Source of the DNA: CAVXFB01 sp963760935
Lineage (GTDB): Bacteria > Planctomycetota > Planctomycetia > Pirellulales > Thermoguttaceae
Direction: 5' to 3'
Assembly (NCBI GenBank): GCA_963760935.1
Contig: CAVXFB010000008.1
Span: 1,054,001 to 1,118,000 of the forward strand
DNA length: 64,000 nt
Under the pieces are notes generated by a model, which was not told the DNA's origin, made no database searches, and saw only the letters and a program-made list of their open reading frames with translations. Of this stretch, positions 35,857-44,766 are shown in pieces (positions within the stretch are counted from its first letter, which is position 1; every line of letters starts with the position of its first letter). The position numbers and the translations under genes are program-made.

Positions 35857-37713
35857 CTACTGTCCACGCCGCCGCCGAATCACCCATGCGCCGCCCAAGC
35901 AGGCAATGACCAGCATGAAAATGCTCGACGGTTCGGGGGACGGGGTCAACGAGCCCACCGATTGGCCGTATGTTGACAGCATCTTGCTCAGGTCGGTGAA
36001 GTTCACCGTGCCGTCGTAATTGGCATCGCCATCAGCCCACACGCCGGACTGACCGTACTTCGACAGCAGCTTGCTCAAATCCGTGAAGTTCGTGGTGCCG
36101 TCCAAGTTGGTGTCGCCATACACCGTGTAGGCCACGTTAATCTTGCTGGTCGACGTGTTGTCGGTCCAGCCCAAGCCACGCGAGGAGCTGGCGGTCGAAC
36201 TCTGGAACTTGCCAGTGTTCCACGCGCCGGCGGCGTAGCTCGTCGTCAGCAAGCTCTTCACGGTGGCGACCGGGTCGGCTTCGGTGGCATAGTCGAGGAC
36301 GAGCATGCCGCCCTTGATGTCTGCGCCGCCGTTGTTGAGCACAGGAACCATGGCCTTCGCGGCGCCGGTCAAGATCAGCTTGCCGGCCTCAACGGTGGTG
36401 ACACCGCTGTAGGTGTTGACGCTGCTCATAGAGACCATGCCGGTGCCTTGCTTCAGCACAGTGGCCGTGCCGCCGATGCCGCTGGCGCCGGTGATGGTGA
36501 AGTTCTTGCTGCTGTTATTGAAGACCACGCTGGTGGGAGTGGCTGCCGAAGCAATGTCGGCGGTCAGGCCCGTGGCCGTGTCGTCGAACGTGTTCATGAC
36601 GCCGTTGGGCGTGCTGGCCGGCGTCCAGTTGCCCGTGCTGCTCCAAGCCGTGCCGCCAGTTCCGGTCCAAACGACGTCGCCACCGACAGCCGATAAGTTC
36701 ACGATGCGGAAGCCCGTCACCGAGCCGATAATGCTTTCAAGTGGGAGATTGGATCCGACATTCGAGGCGATCAAAAAGTCGCCGGTGTTTCCTTGGTCGC
36801 CGGCTTCGTCGCCCCAAAAACCGCCGCGCCAGATAAATGACTCGGTTCCATCGCCGCCACCGAGCGTGTCGGTCCACTCTCGCACGTTGCCGCCCTGGTC
36901 GAACGTGCCATAGGGGCCAGCGGAGTTCGTATAGGCGCCGACCCTGGTGACCCACCAAGGAGGGCCGAATACGTTGCCGGTGCCGGCGACGGCCTCCCAG
37001 TTGGCATTGTTGCCGGAATCCGTCACGTCGCCGGTCGTCGCATTTGCCACCACGCCCTTACCCGGAGCGGTGTCGGACTGGGTTGGGTACTGCCAGTAGT
37101 CTCCAGTGACACCATCGTTCTTGTGGTACGCCGCCTTGTACCACTCGTCGTGACTTGAGACAACCCACGTGGCGTCTGGCTCCCGCACTACGGCAGCCAG
37201 TGTGGCGTTGGTCGCCGCACCGTTAAGGAAGTACGAGCCGTCTTCGGTGGTCGAGAGGCCTTGGAGTCCCGTCGGCTGGCCGTTGCTCATCCAGTTGGCG
37301 AATCGCATTGCATCGCCCAAGTCGATATATGACACAGGACGATCGGCTGTGGAAACACCGTTCTTCGATCCCACAGCGTAAGTGTAGCTGCCGCTGGAGC
37401 CGCTACGAATGATATAGGTGGGATTGGTCGAGACGGCCATACTAGTGTTGTACAATCCGTAGGTGTCCGTTGCCGCGACGGAATTGAGGAACGCCGTGTA
37501 CTGGTCGGCCCTGACCTCGTACTTGCCGATTTGGTATTGATAGTCCACGCCACCCACGGACCACTCAGTCTCCAGCCCCTGATCATAGACCATTGGAGCA
37601 TTGCCCACATTGCCGACCGTCACCATGTCAATAGTGATGGCCTGTGCGGATACGGCGCAGGCCAACACGGCCGCTACCGCCAGAACTACGGCTGCTTTCG
37701 CGCGAAATACCAT
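35857..37713 (-). CDS. FGE/SUMF1-domain surface protein with dockerin-like loops and PEP-CTERM (A)
   Basis: 618 residues from the ATG at 37713, with TAGGAGAA upstream and a signal peptide to about residue 26 (ACAVSAQA). The N-terminal 330 residues are a formylglycine-generating-enzyme/sulfatase-modifying-factor fold: YQIGKYEVRADQYTAFLN, GLSTTEDGSYFLNG, DEWYKAAYHKNDG, FDQGGNVREWTDTLGG and GFRIV. Then follow the shared beta-strand repeat, two dockerin-like loops, and PEPSSIFMLVIACLGGAWVI with a basic tail. The FGE fold here is probably structural or ligand-binding, since the copper-binding Cys pair of true FGE is not evident. It is exported and exosortase-sorted by prediction. Confidence 0.88.
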   Translation of the reverse strand: MVFRAKAAVVLAVAAVLACAVSAQAITIDMVTVGNVGNAPMVYDQGLETEWSVGGVDYQYQIGKYEVRADQYTAFLNSVAATDTYGLYNTSMAVSTNPTYIIRSGSSGSYTYAVGSKNGVSTADRPVSYIDLGDAMRFANWMSNGQPTGLQGLSTTEDGSYFLNGAATNATLAAVVREPDATWVVSSHDEWYKAAYHKNDGVTGDYWQYPTQSDTAPGKGVVANATTGDVTDSGNNANWEAVAGTGNVFGPPWWVTRVGAYTNSAGPYGTFDQGGNVREWTDTLGGGDGTESFIWRGGFWGDEAGDQGNTGDFLIASNVGSNLPLESIIGSVTGFRIVNLSAVGGDVVWTGTGGTAWSSTGNWTPASTPNGVMNTFDDTATGLTADIASAATPTSVVFNNSSKNFTITGASGIGGTATVLKQGTGMVSMSSVNTYSGVTTVEAGKLILTGAAKAMVPVLNNGGADIKGGMLVLDYATEADPVATVKSLLTTSYAAGAWNTGKFQSSTASSSRGLGWTDNTSTSKINVAYTVYGDTNLDGTTNFTDLSKLLSKYGQSGVWADGDANYDGTVNFTDLSKMLSTYGQSVGSLTPSPEPSSIFMLVIACLGGAWVIRRRRGQ

Positions 37714-38416
37714 TGTGCGTTCTCCTACTAAGTAAAAAGACAAAAAGAACAGTAACGGAGTCCTATTACATGCCGCCACCAGCCCCGCGCAGCGACTAAC
37801 GAATGGTCCCTCTGATTAAACGTCGATGCTAAGTAATCGATCGAGACAATCCGACGTTGGCCATCGATCAACGTCCGTTACCCATTAACCTGGACGAGCA
37901 AACTTAGTAGGTAATCACAAAAAAGCCTCTACAGGGGCATGGTAGAAAGCCGCGACATTCTGGTCAAGCATCTGGCACATGTTTACGGGCCAGTACGGCG
38001 AGGGGAGAGAATTTCTGTCCTTTTCGGCAGTACACATGTGCTATTCGGTAGCTGGCCAGCCAGGCAACTTATCGGACTTCGTGATGGGCTTCGGGTTGCT
38101 AGAACTGACCTATACCATGAAGGCAACTGCAGTGCGATAAGCTGCATCCCTTCGGGACCGCACCATGCCTTTTTGCGCCCGACTGCTATTGATGACGTGG
38201 AGACTACTGGTCATGCTGCCATCCATTACTCATGCAATACAATTGACGCCAGTCTCTGATGCGCTTTGCTGCTTAGGCCTCCTCCTGGCAGACGCCAAAA
38301 CAACAAGGAGGCGCTTCGCGAGCAGGTTAACCGTGACTAGCGAGTCTGCGCGGGGATAATGACACCTCGTCGAATCGACTGTAGACGCAAAGGAAATGCT
38401 CTTCACGACCATCTGG
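37714..38416. other. Intergenic, no gene seen
   Basis: About 700 bases between two surface-protein genes. It should include the promoter of the FGE-type gene (near 37714-37800) and the 3' end of the repeat protein's transcript. A modest inverted pair, gcctcct/aggaggc (about 38278-38319), is the only structure I see; it could act as a terminator for the repeat protein. Confidence 0.45.
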
Positions 38417-41400
38417 TTATCGTCCACACCGACGAATAACCCATGCCCCGACCAAGCCGGCAATGACCAGCATGATGATGCTCGACGGTTCGGGGGACGG
38501 GGTCAGCGAGCCCACCGATTGGCCGTATGTTGACAGCATCTTGCTCAGGTCGGTGAAGTTCACCGTGCCGTCGTAATTAGCATCGCCATCAGCCCACACG
38601 CCGGACTGACCGTACTTCGACAGCAGCTTGCTCAAGTCCGTGAAGTTCGTCGTGCCATCCAGGTTCGTGTCGCCATACGTCGTGTAGGCGATGTTGATCT
38701 TGCTGGTCACGGTGTTGTCGGTCCAGCCCAGGCCACGCGAGGCGCTGGCGGTCGAACTCTGGAACTTGCCAGTGTTCCACGCGCCGGCGGCGTAGCTCGC
38801 CGTCAGAAAGCTTTTAACGGGAGCGACCGGATCAGCTTCGGTGGCGTAGTCGAGGACGAGCATGCCGCCCTTGATGTCTGTGCCGCCGTTATTGATAACC
38901 GGGACCATGGCCTTTGCGGCACCCGAGAGGATCAGCTTGCCGGCCTCAACGGTGGTGACACCGCTGTAGGTGTTGGCACCGCTGAGGGTCGAAGCACCTG
39001 CACCCACTTTACTAACGGCCAGCACCGCGCTCGCAGAGCCGTCTTTCAGAACAGCGTCGAATGAACTGTAGGCGTTGTTCGTGCCAACGATCAACACCGA
39101 AGTCGTGTCGGCGGCGTTATTGACGACCTGCTCAGTTGCCGCGCCGGACAGTCCGCCGACCGACAGATTGTGGCCATTCAGGTCGAGTGACGACGCATCG
39201 GAGAGATTCACACTATTCAGCGCGTTCGTGGCCGCCAACACCGTGGTACTGTTGGACAGATGCAGATTTGACACTGCATCGGCTGCGATCAGGTTGAACG
39301 TCTGGTTGGCAACGTAAAGGTCATTCGTGGTCAGTGGCCCACGGTTCAGCACGGTCGGCGATCCGCCGTACCAGCCCAAGTAAATCTCGTTGGCGTTCAC
39401 CGCATGGCCACCCATATCAAGCGTCGAGCCGTTGTCCGTAACATAAAGGTTGCCGCTCAACGACATGTCGGCGCCCAGCGTCAGCGTGCTGCCCGAATAC
39501 ACCGCGGCGTTGCCCGTAACGTTCCCCATCGCCGACGTCGTCACTGATGACGCACTGGCGAGGTCCACACTATTCACCGCGTTCCCGACCGCCAACGACG
39601 TGGCACCGTTGGACAGATGCATATTCGACACTGCGTCGGTTGCGATCAGGTTGAACGTTTGGTTGGCAACGTAAAGGTCATTCGCAGTCATTGGCCCGCG
39701 GTTGAGCACGGTCGGTGATCCGCCGTACCAACCCAACCAAATCGTGCTGGCGTTCACCGCGTGGCCACCCATATCGAGCGTCGAGCCGTTGTCCGCTACA
39801 TCGAGGCCGCCGGTCAACGACATGTCGGCGCCCAACGTCAGCGTGCTGCCCGAATACGCCGAAGCGCTGTCCGTAACGTTTCCCGCTGTCAACACCGTGG
39901 CGCTGTTGGACAGATTCAGATTTGACACCGCATCGGCTGCGATCAGGTTGAACGTCTCGTTGCCAACGTTAAGGTAATTCGTGGTCAGTGGCCCGCGGTT
40001 CAGCACGGTCGTCGGTCCGCCATACCAACCCAAATAAATCTCGTTGGCGTTTACCGCATGGCCACCCATATCAAGCGTCGAGCCGTTGTCCGTAACATAA
40101 AGGTTGCCGGTCAGCGACATGTCGGCGCCCAGCGTCAGCGTGCTGCCCGAATACACCGCGGCGTTGTCCGTAACGTTCCCCGTCGCCGCCATCGTCAGTG
40201 ATGACGCATTGGAGAGATCCACACTATTCACCGCGTTCCCGACCGCCAACGACGTGGCACCGTTGGACAGATGCATATTCGACACTGCGTCGGTTGCGAT
40301 CAGGTTGAACGTTTGGTTGGCAACGTAAAGGTCATTCGCAGTCATTGGCCCGCGGTTGAGCACGGTCGGTGATCCGCCGTACCAACCCAACCAAATCGTG
40401 CTGGCGTTCACCGCGTGGCCACCCATATCGAGCGTCGAGCCGTTGTCCGCTACATCGAGGCCGCCGGTCAACGACATGTCGGCGCCCAACGTCAGCGTGC
40501 TGCCTGAATACGCCGAAGCGCTGTCCGTAACGTTTCCCGCTGTCAACACCGTGGCGCTGTTGGACAGATTCAGATTTGACACCGCATCGGCTGCGATCAG
40601 GTTGAACGTCTGGTTGCCAACGTTAAGGTCATTCGCGGTCAGTGGCCCGCGGTTCAGCACGGTCGTCGGTCCGCCGTACCAGCCCAAGTAAATCTCGTTG
40701 GCGTTCACCGCATGGCCATCCATATCAAGCGTCGAGCCGTTGTCCGTAACATAAAGGTTGCCGGTCAACGACATGTCGGCTCCCAGCGTCAGCGTGCTGC
40801 CAGAATACACCGCGGCGCTGCCCGTAACGTTCCCCGTCGCCGCCGTCGTCAGTGATGACGCATCGGAGAGATCCACACTATTCACCGCGTTCCCGACCGC
40901 CAACGACGTGACACCGTTGGACAGATGCATATTTGACACCGCATCGGTTGCGATCAGGTTGAACGTTTGGTTGGCAACGTAAAGGTCATTCGCCGTCATT
41001 GGCCCGCGGTTCAGCACGGTCGGCGATCCGCCGTACCAACCCAACCAAATCGTGCTGGCGTTCACCGCATGGCTACCCATATCGAGCGTCGAGCCGTCGC
41101 CCGCTACATTGAGGCCGCTGGTCAACGACATGTTGGCGCCGAGCGTCAGCGTGCTGCCCGAATACACCGCGGCGCTGCCCGTAACATTGCCTGCCGCCAG
41201 CGTCGTCAGAGACGAGCCATTGTAGAGCCCCACACTATCCACAGCATCCAGGGCACCAAAGATGAGGGAGTTACCGTGATCGACAGTTAGACCAATGCTT
41301 GTGAACGCACCACTCCCTCGCTGCACGACGCCTGTCGCGCCGGAGCTGAAGCCAATGTACAAGTTGCCGGTGAGTGTGAGCTCGGAATCTCCCAAGTCGA

Positions 41401-41695
41401 GGGTTCCCAGGGTGCCACTGTCGTAACCGACAATAACGATTGCCGCACTCTGATTTTGAGTGAGAGTCACGGTCGCCGTGGCGGCGGCCCCGGAGGGGTA
41501 CGTACTGCCGATGAACACGTTGTCCGCGCTGCTCGGAATCGATGTGGAGGTCCAAGTCGAGGCATTGTTCCAATTGCCATTGCCGACCGCGCCGAGATCG
41601 ACGCCGCCGGACGCCGTTTCTCCAACGCACACAGCGATTGCAAGAGACAAGAAAGCCACCGAAGCTACGAAACGCATATGGTCGTGCTTTTTCAT
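38417..41695 (-). CDS. Large repeat surface protein with dockerin-like loops and PEP-CTERM
   Basis: 1092 residues. The start at 41695 follows GAAGGATATCTGT and a signal peptide (FVASVAFLSLAIAVCVGETA). A beta-strand-rich N-terminal part (NNASTWTSTSIPSSADNVFI) leads into about three near-identical units of 218 residues. Each unit has two similar halves containing GSTLDMGGHAVNA, LGWYGG, TVLNRGP and QTFNLIA, a likely beta-solenoid. The C-terminal cassette begins at NTYSGVTTVEAGKLILSG and has two dockerin-like loops, then PEPSSIIMLVIAGLVGAWVI. Its DNA repeats are so similar that copy number may vary. Probably an extracellular structural or adhesive protein. Confidence 0.88.
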   Translation of the reverse strand: MKKHDHMRFVASVAFLSLAIAVCVGETASGGVDLGAVGNGNWNNASTWTSTSIPSSADNVFIGSTYPSGAAATATVTLTQNQSAAIVIVGYDSGTLGTLDLGDSELTLTGNLYIGFSSGATGVVQRGSGAFTSIGLTVDHGNSLIFGALDAVDSVGLYNGSSLTTLAAGNVTGSAAVYSGSTLTLGANMSLTSGLNVAGDGSTLDMGSHAVNASTIWLGWYGGSPTVLNRGPMTANDLYVANQTFNLIATDAVSNMHLSNGVTSLAVGNAVNSVDLSDASSLTTAATGNVTGSAAVYSGSTLTLGADMSLTGNLYVTDNGSTLDMDGHAVNANEIYLGWYGGPTTVLNRGPLTANDLNVGNQTFNLIAADAVSNLNLSNSATVLTAGNVTDSASAYSGSTLTLGADMSLTGGLDVADNGSTLDMGGHAVNASTIWLGWYGGSPTVLNRGPMTANDLYVANQTFNLIATDAVSNMHLSNGATSLAVGNAVNSVDLSNASSLTMAATGNVTDNAAVYSGSTLTLGADMSLTGNLYVTDNGSTLDMGGHAVNANEIYLGWYGGPTTVLNRGPLTTNYLNVGNETFNLIAADAVSNLNLSNSATVLTAGNVTDSASAYSGSTLTLGADMSLTGGLDVADNGSTLDMGGHAVNASTIWLGWYGGSPTVLNRGPMTANDLYVANQTFNLIATDAVSNMHLSNGATSLAVGNAVNSVDLASASSVTTSAMGNVTGNAAVYSGSTLTLGADMSLSGNLYVTDNGSTLDMGGHAVNANEIYLGWYGGSPTVLNRGPLTTNDLYVANQTFNLIAADAVSNLHLSNSTTVLAATNALNSVNLSDASSLDLNGHNLSVGGLSGAATEQVVNNAADTTSVLIVGTNNAYSSFDAVLKDGSASAVLAVSKVGAGASTLSGANTYSGVTTVEAGKLILSGAAKAMVPVINNGGTDIKGGMLVLDYATEADPVAPVKSFLTASYAAGAWNTGKFQSSTASASRGLGWTDNTVTSKINIAYTTYGDTNLDGTTNFTDLSKLLSKYGQSGVWADGDANYDGTVNFTDLSKMLSTYGQSVGSLTPSPEPSSIIMLVIAGLVGAWVIRRCGR
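39240..41215. repeat. Tandem 654-bp coding repeats
   Basis: Matching blocks recur exactly 654 bases apart (for example 39450, 40104 and 40758, and 39702 and 40356), giving about three units of 218 codons. Each unit is itself two diverged halves. The period is a multiple of three, so unit gain or loss keeps the frame. Confidence 0.92.
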
Positions 41696-41934
41696 ACAGA
41701 TATCCTTCGCAATCGAGAAAATGAATGTGCAGAGCCAGTGCCTGACGGACTGGCATAGGCGATTGCACCGGCGCGGAGACCGCTGGTACTCCCGGAACCG
41801 ATTTCCGGCTCGAACGGACTGGCAGTTGCGAGTTGACTCGTTTCAAACGTCCGGTTGGCGCCGATGTTCGCATTTACCTGACCGGCCCAGGCACAGATCA
41901 CTGCCAAGAAGCAACTTGATTTGAACTGACGCAT
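41692..41934 (-). CDS. Small exported hypothetical protein overlapping the repeat protein gene
   Basis: 80 residues from the ATG at 41934, which has AGGGAG upstream. A signal peptide is visible (MRQFKSSCFLAVICAWAGQV, cleavage near NAN). The mature part is Ser/Gly/Ala-rich (FEPEIGSGSTSGLRAGAIAY) and no family is recognised. Its stop codon overlaps the start of the 1092-residue gene by four bases, so the two are translationally coupled. It could be an accessory to the large protein, or the N-terminus of a longer protein cut by an indel. Confidence 0.55.
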   Translation of the reverse strand: MRQFKSSCFLAVICAWAGQVNANIGANRTFETSQLATASPFEPEIGSGSTSGLRAGAIAYASPSGTGSAHSFSRLRRISV

Positions 41935-42163
41935 GATGCCAACTCCCTGCAAAATGCGCGGCGGTTCGCACGGCTCACATCGTCACCCATGCGCGTCTAT
42001 TGTATTCCGCCCGAGAATTGTCAAGTATTTCGCACGGTTATTTCGGCGACGTGGCCACCGGGCGGCGCATCAAGACCAGCCCTCTATTCAAACCCCCCAT
42101 CGAGAACGATAGCCATTGCGTTAGCTCGTTGTCGCATGGTCCGCTACTTCGCATTGGCGCACG
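41935..42163. other. Short intergenic region
   Basis: Promoter region for the two genes below 41934 on the minus strand. No other feature is visible. Confidence 0.4.
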
Positions 42164-42208
42164 AAAAAAGCGGATGGCGCGGCGACTTGCGTCACCTCAC
42201 CATCCGCT
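42164..42208 (-). terminator. Intrinsic terminator after the second FGE-type surface gene
   Basis: Same element as at 35762: a 9-bp stem (agcggatgg/ccatccgct) with a T run on the minus strand, about 70 bases after the stop at 42277. Confidence 0.85.
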
Positions 42209-42276
42209 CGATTGCTGCGTTAGCCAAAGTTTTCGCGGTTCACGTACGCCTCATTCAGGCGAACACAACCACGTGG

Positions 42277-44100
42277 CTACTGTCCACGCCGCCGACGAAT
42301 AATCCAAGCGCCGACCAAGCCTGTGAGCGTCAGCAGCAGGGCAATGCTCGACGGTTCGGGGGACGGGGTCAGCGTGCCCACCGATTGGCCGTACGTCGAC
42401 AGCATCTTACTCAGGTCGGTGAAGTTCACCGTGCCGTCGTAATTGGCATCGCCATCAGCCCATACGCCGGACTGACCGTACTTCGACAGCAACTTGCTCA
42501 AATCCGTGAAGTTCGTGGTGCCGTCCAAGTTGGTGTCGCCATACACCGTGTAGGCGATGTTAATCTTGCTGGTCGACGTGTTGTCATTCCAGCCCAAGCC
42601 ACGCGAAGAACTGGCGGACGAACTCTGGAACTTGCCGGTGTTCCACGCGCCGGCGGCGTAGCTCGTCGTCAGCAAACTCTTGACCGTGGCGACCGGGTCA
42701 GCTTCGGTGGCATAGTCGAGGACGAGGATGCCGCCCTTGATGTTTGCGCCGCCGTTGTTGAGAACCGGGACCATCGCCTTCGCGGTACCAGTCAAAATGA
42801 GCTTGCCAGCCTCAACGGTGGTGACACCGCTGTAGGTGTTGACGCTGCTCATGGTCACAGTGCCGGTGCCTTGCTTCAGCACAGTGGCGGTGCCGCCGAT
42901 GCCGCTGGTGCCGGTGATGGTGAAGTTCTTGCTGCTGTTATTGAAGACCACACTGGTAGGAGTGGCTGCCGAAGCGATGTCGGCGGTCAGGCCTGTGGCC
43001 GTGTCGTCAAACGTATTCATGACGCCGTTGGGCGTGCTGCCCGGATTCCAGTTGCCCGTGCTGCTCCAAGCCGTACCACCGGTTCCGGTCCAGACAACGT
43101 CGCCACCGACAGCTAGCGACGCTACGCGGAAACCGATCGTCTGGCCAGTATACGTCGGACTGTTGGAAACCCTCGTGAACGCGTACAAGAAGTCTGTGTC
43201 ATCATACCAGCGGCCACCATACCAAACTCGCGAGCTGTCGCTCTCAATAATACCTTCGGTCCACTCAGCCACGTTTCCGTTCTGATCGAAGGTCCCGTAG
43301 GGGCTGTCCGAGTTCGTGAAGGAACCAACTTCCGTTTTATAGTACGGAGGGCCGCCGAGGGTGGATCCGGCCGACGTTCCCGAGCCGGGACTGTAGCAGG
43401 CATTGTTGCCGGGATCCGGGGTAACAAGTTCTTTAGCTGGCGCCGTGTCGCTCCCGGTCGCATAATCCCAGTAGTTGCCGGTTACGCCGTCGTTCTTATG
43501 AAAAGCGGCCTTGTACCACTCGTCCTCAGTCGGGAGGACGTACGTAGCGTCTGGCTCGCGCACGACGGCATTGAGGGCCGATACCGACGTGGCCCCATTG
43601 ATAAAGTACGAACCATCTTCGGTGGTCGAGAGACCTTGGGGTCCTGTCGGCTGCCCATTGGCCAACCAATTGCAGAATCGAGCGGCGTCGCCCCAAGTAA
43701 CCAAACCTATGGGCCTATTAGCGTAGTCTTCGGCCACGCTGTACGTGTAGCTGCCCGCACTGCCGTCTCGGATGATTAGGATATTGCCCCAGCCGACCGT
43801 CCCCATATCTGTCTTGTAAAGTCCATAAGTGTCGGTCGCAGCCACAGCGTTGAGGAACTCGGCATACTGCCCGGCCGTAATCTCATACTTGCCCATCTGG
43901 TAGTCATAGTCCACCGCACCGGTAAGACGATTGGTATCCGGGTCGCCCACACCGCCATAGTCGGGGCCGATCCATTGTCCCGCGTTGCCCGCATTACCCA
44001 CCGGCACGAGATCGATCGTGACGGTCGCTTGCGCAGCAACGGCGCAGGCCAACACGGCCATTACCGCCAGAGCTACGACTGCCTTCTTGCGAAATCCCAT
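42277..44100 (-). CDS. FGE/SUMF1-domain surface protein with dockerin-like loops and PEP-CTERM (B)
   Basis: 607 residues from the ATG at 44100, with GGGAGGA upstream and a signal peptide (ALAVMAVLACAVAAQA). It is a paralog of the gene at 35857. The FGE-like fold shows YQMGKYEITAGQYAEFLN, GLSTTEDGSYFINGA, DEWYKAAFHKNDGVTG, FDQNGNVAEWTEG and IGFRVAS. The shared cassette follows with PEPSSIALLLTLTGLVGAWI and RRRRGQ at the end. The C-terminal 260 residues are almost identical in DNA to the other cassette genes, while the FGE parts have diverged, so the cassette is being homogenised or was recently copied. It is exported by prediction; function unknown. Confidence 0.88.
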   Translation of the reverse strand: MGFRKKAVVALAVMAVLACAVAAQATVTIDLVPVGNAGNAGQWIGPDYGGVGDPDTNRLTGAVDYDYQMGKYEITAGQYAEFLNAVAATDTYGLYKTDMGTVGWGNILIIRDGSAGSYTYSVAEDYANRPIGLVTWGDAARFCNWLANGQPTGPQGLSTTEDGSYFINGATSVSALNAVVREPDATYVLPTEDEWYKAAFHKNDGVTGNYWDYATGSDTAPAKELVTPDPGNNACYSPGSGTSAGSTLGGPPYYKTEVGSFTNSDSPYGTFDQNGNVAEWTEGIIESDSSRVWYGGRWYDDTDFLYAFTRVSNSPTYTGQTIGFRVASLAVGGDVVWTGTGGTAWSSTGNWNPGSTPNGVMNTFDDTATGLTADIASAATPTSVVFNNSSKNFTITGTSGIGGTATVLKQGTGTVTMSSVNTYSGVTTVEAGKLILTGTAKAMVPVLNNGGANIKGGILVLDYATEADPVATVKSLLTTSYAAGAWNTGKFQSSSASSSRGLGWNDNTSTSKINIAYTVYGDTNLDGTTNFTDLSKLLSKYGQSGVWADGDANYDGTVNFTDLSKMLSTYGQSVGTLTPSPEPSSIALLLTLTGLVGAWIIRRRRGQ

Positions 44101-44670
44101 TGTGCATCCTCCCGACAGAGATAGAGATGGAGAAATAGTGATAGGGCCCTGATACATAACCCATCGCGGCCGCCAGACCCCTGCAACGGCCTAACGATGT
44201 TGTTGGTTTTCCACCGTCCTTGAGAAGACGACTCGTAGCAACCTACGAAGACGAGCAGCCGTCGGACCCGAACGACTTTGCGCAAGAAAACAACAGCGAA
44301 TTTGCATCGCTGGTAACCCGCTGATTAGACAAATTGATGATAGATATTTTCAACAAAGGGGTCAAGCATCTGGCAGAAGCAGCTAGAAATGCACTCTATG
44401 AGGGGGTGTGCGATCGTCTTTGAAAGCACTGCATTTTTGGAACGGGCAGCATATTTGATGGAGCAGGCAGGAATACAGACCGTACGAACCAAACCAAGAA
44501 GCTAAGAAACTAACGTCAGTTAGGGAGGAAATAGAAGGAGTTGCGAAACGCTGATCAGCGCCGATTGACGCTAATAGGTGCGATCTGCGGAGATTAGCGG
44601 GCAGCAAGAAGGCAGGCACGTTTTTGCCCGTGAAGGGAGAAAACCGTGCCAGTCCCCGAGCGAGGCGCAT
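44101..44670. other. Intergenic, no gene seen
   Basis: About 570 bases. A small hairpin (gactcgtag/ctacgaagacgag, about 44230-44255) lies in the likely leader of the FGE-type gene. An isolated aaggggtcaag (44356) recalls the repeat at 4705. No ORF is convincing. Confidence 0.45.
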
Positions 44671-44716
44671 GAAAGAAGCGGATGGCGCGGCGACTTGCGT
44701 CACCTCATCATCCGCT
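44671..44716 (-). terminator. Terminator-like hairpin after the truncated LamG-type gene
   Basis: Third copy of the agcggatgg hairpin. One base in the stem (catcatccgct) and the T run (broken by C) have changed, so it may be weaker than the other two. Confidence 0.7.
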
Positions 44717-44766
44717 TGATTGTTGCGTTGTTCAAAAAACGCAATACTTACATCACAACCGCGTGA

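Noticed and set aside
39240..41215. Tandem repeats as a CRISPR array
   Set aside because: Units are 654 bases, contiguous and coding in one open frame; there are no spacers and no cas genes.
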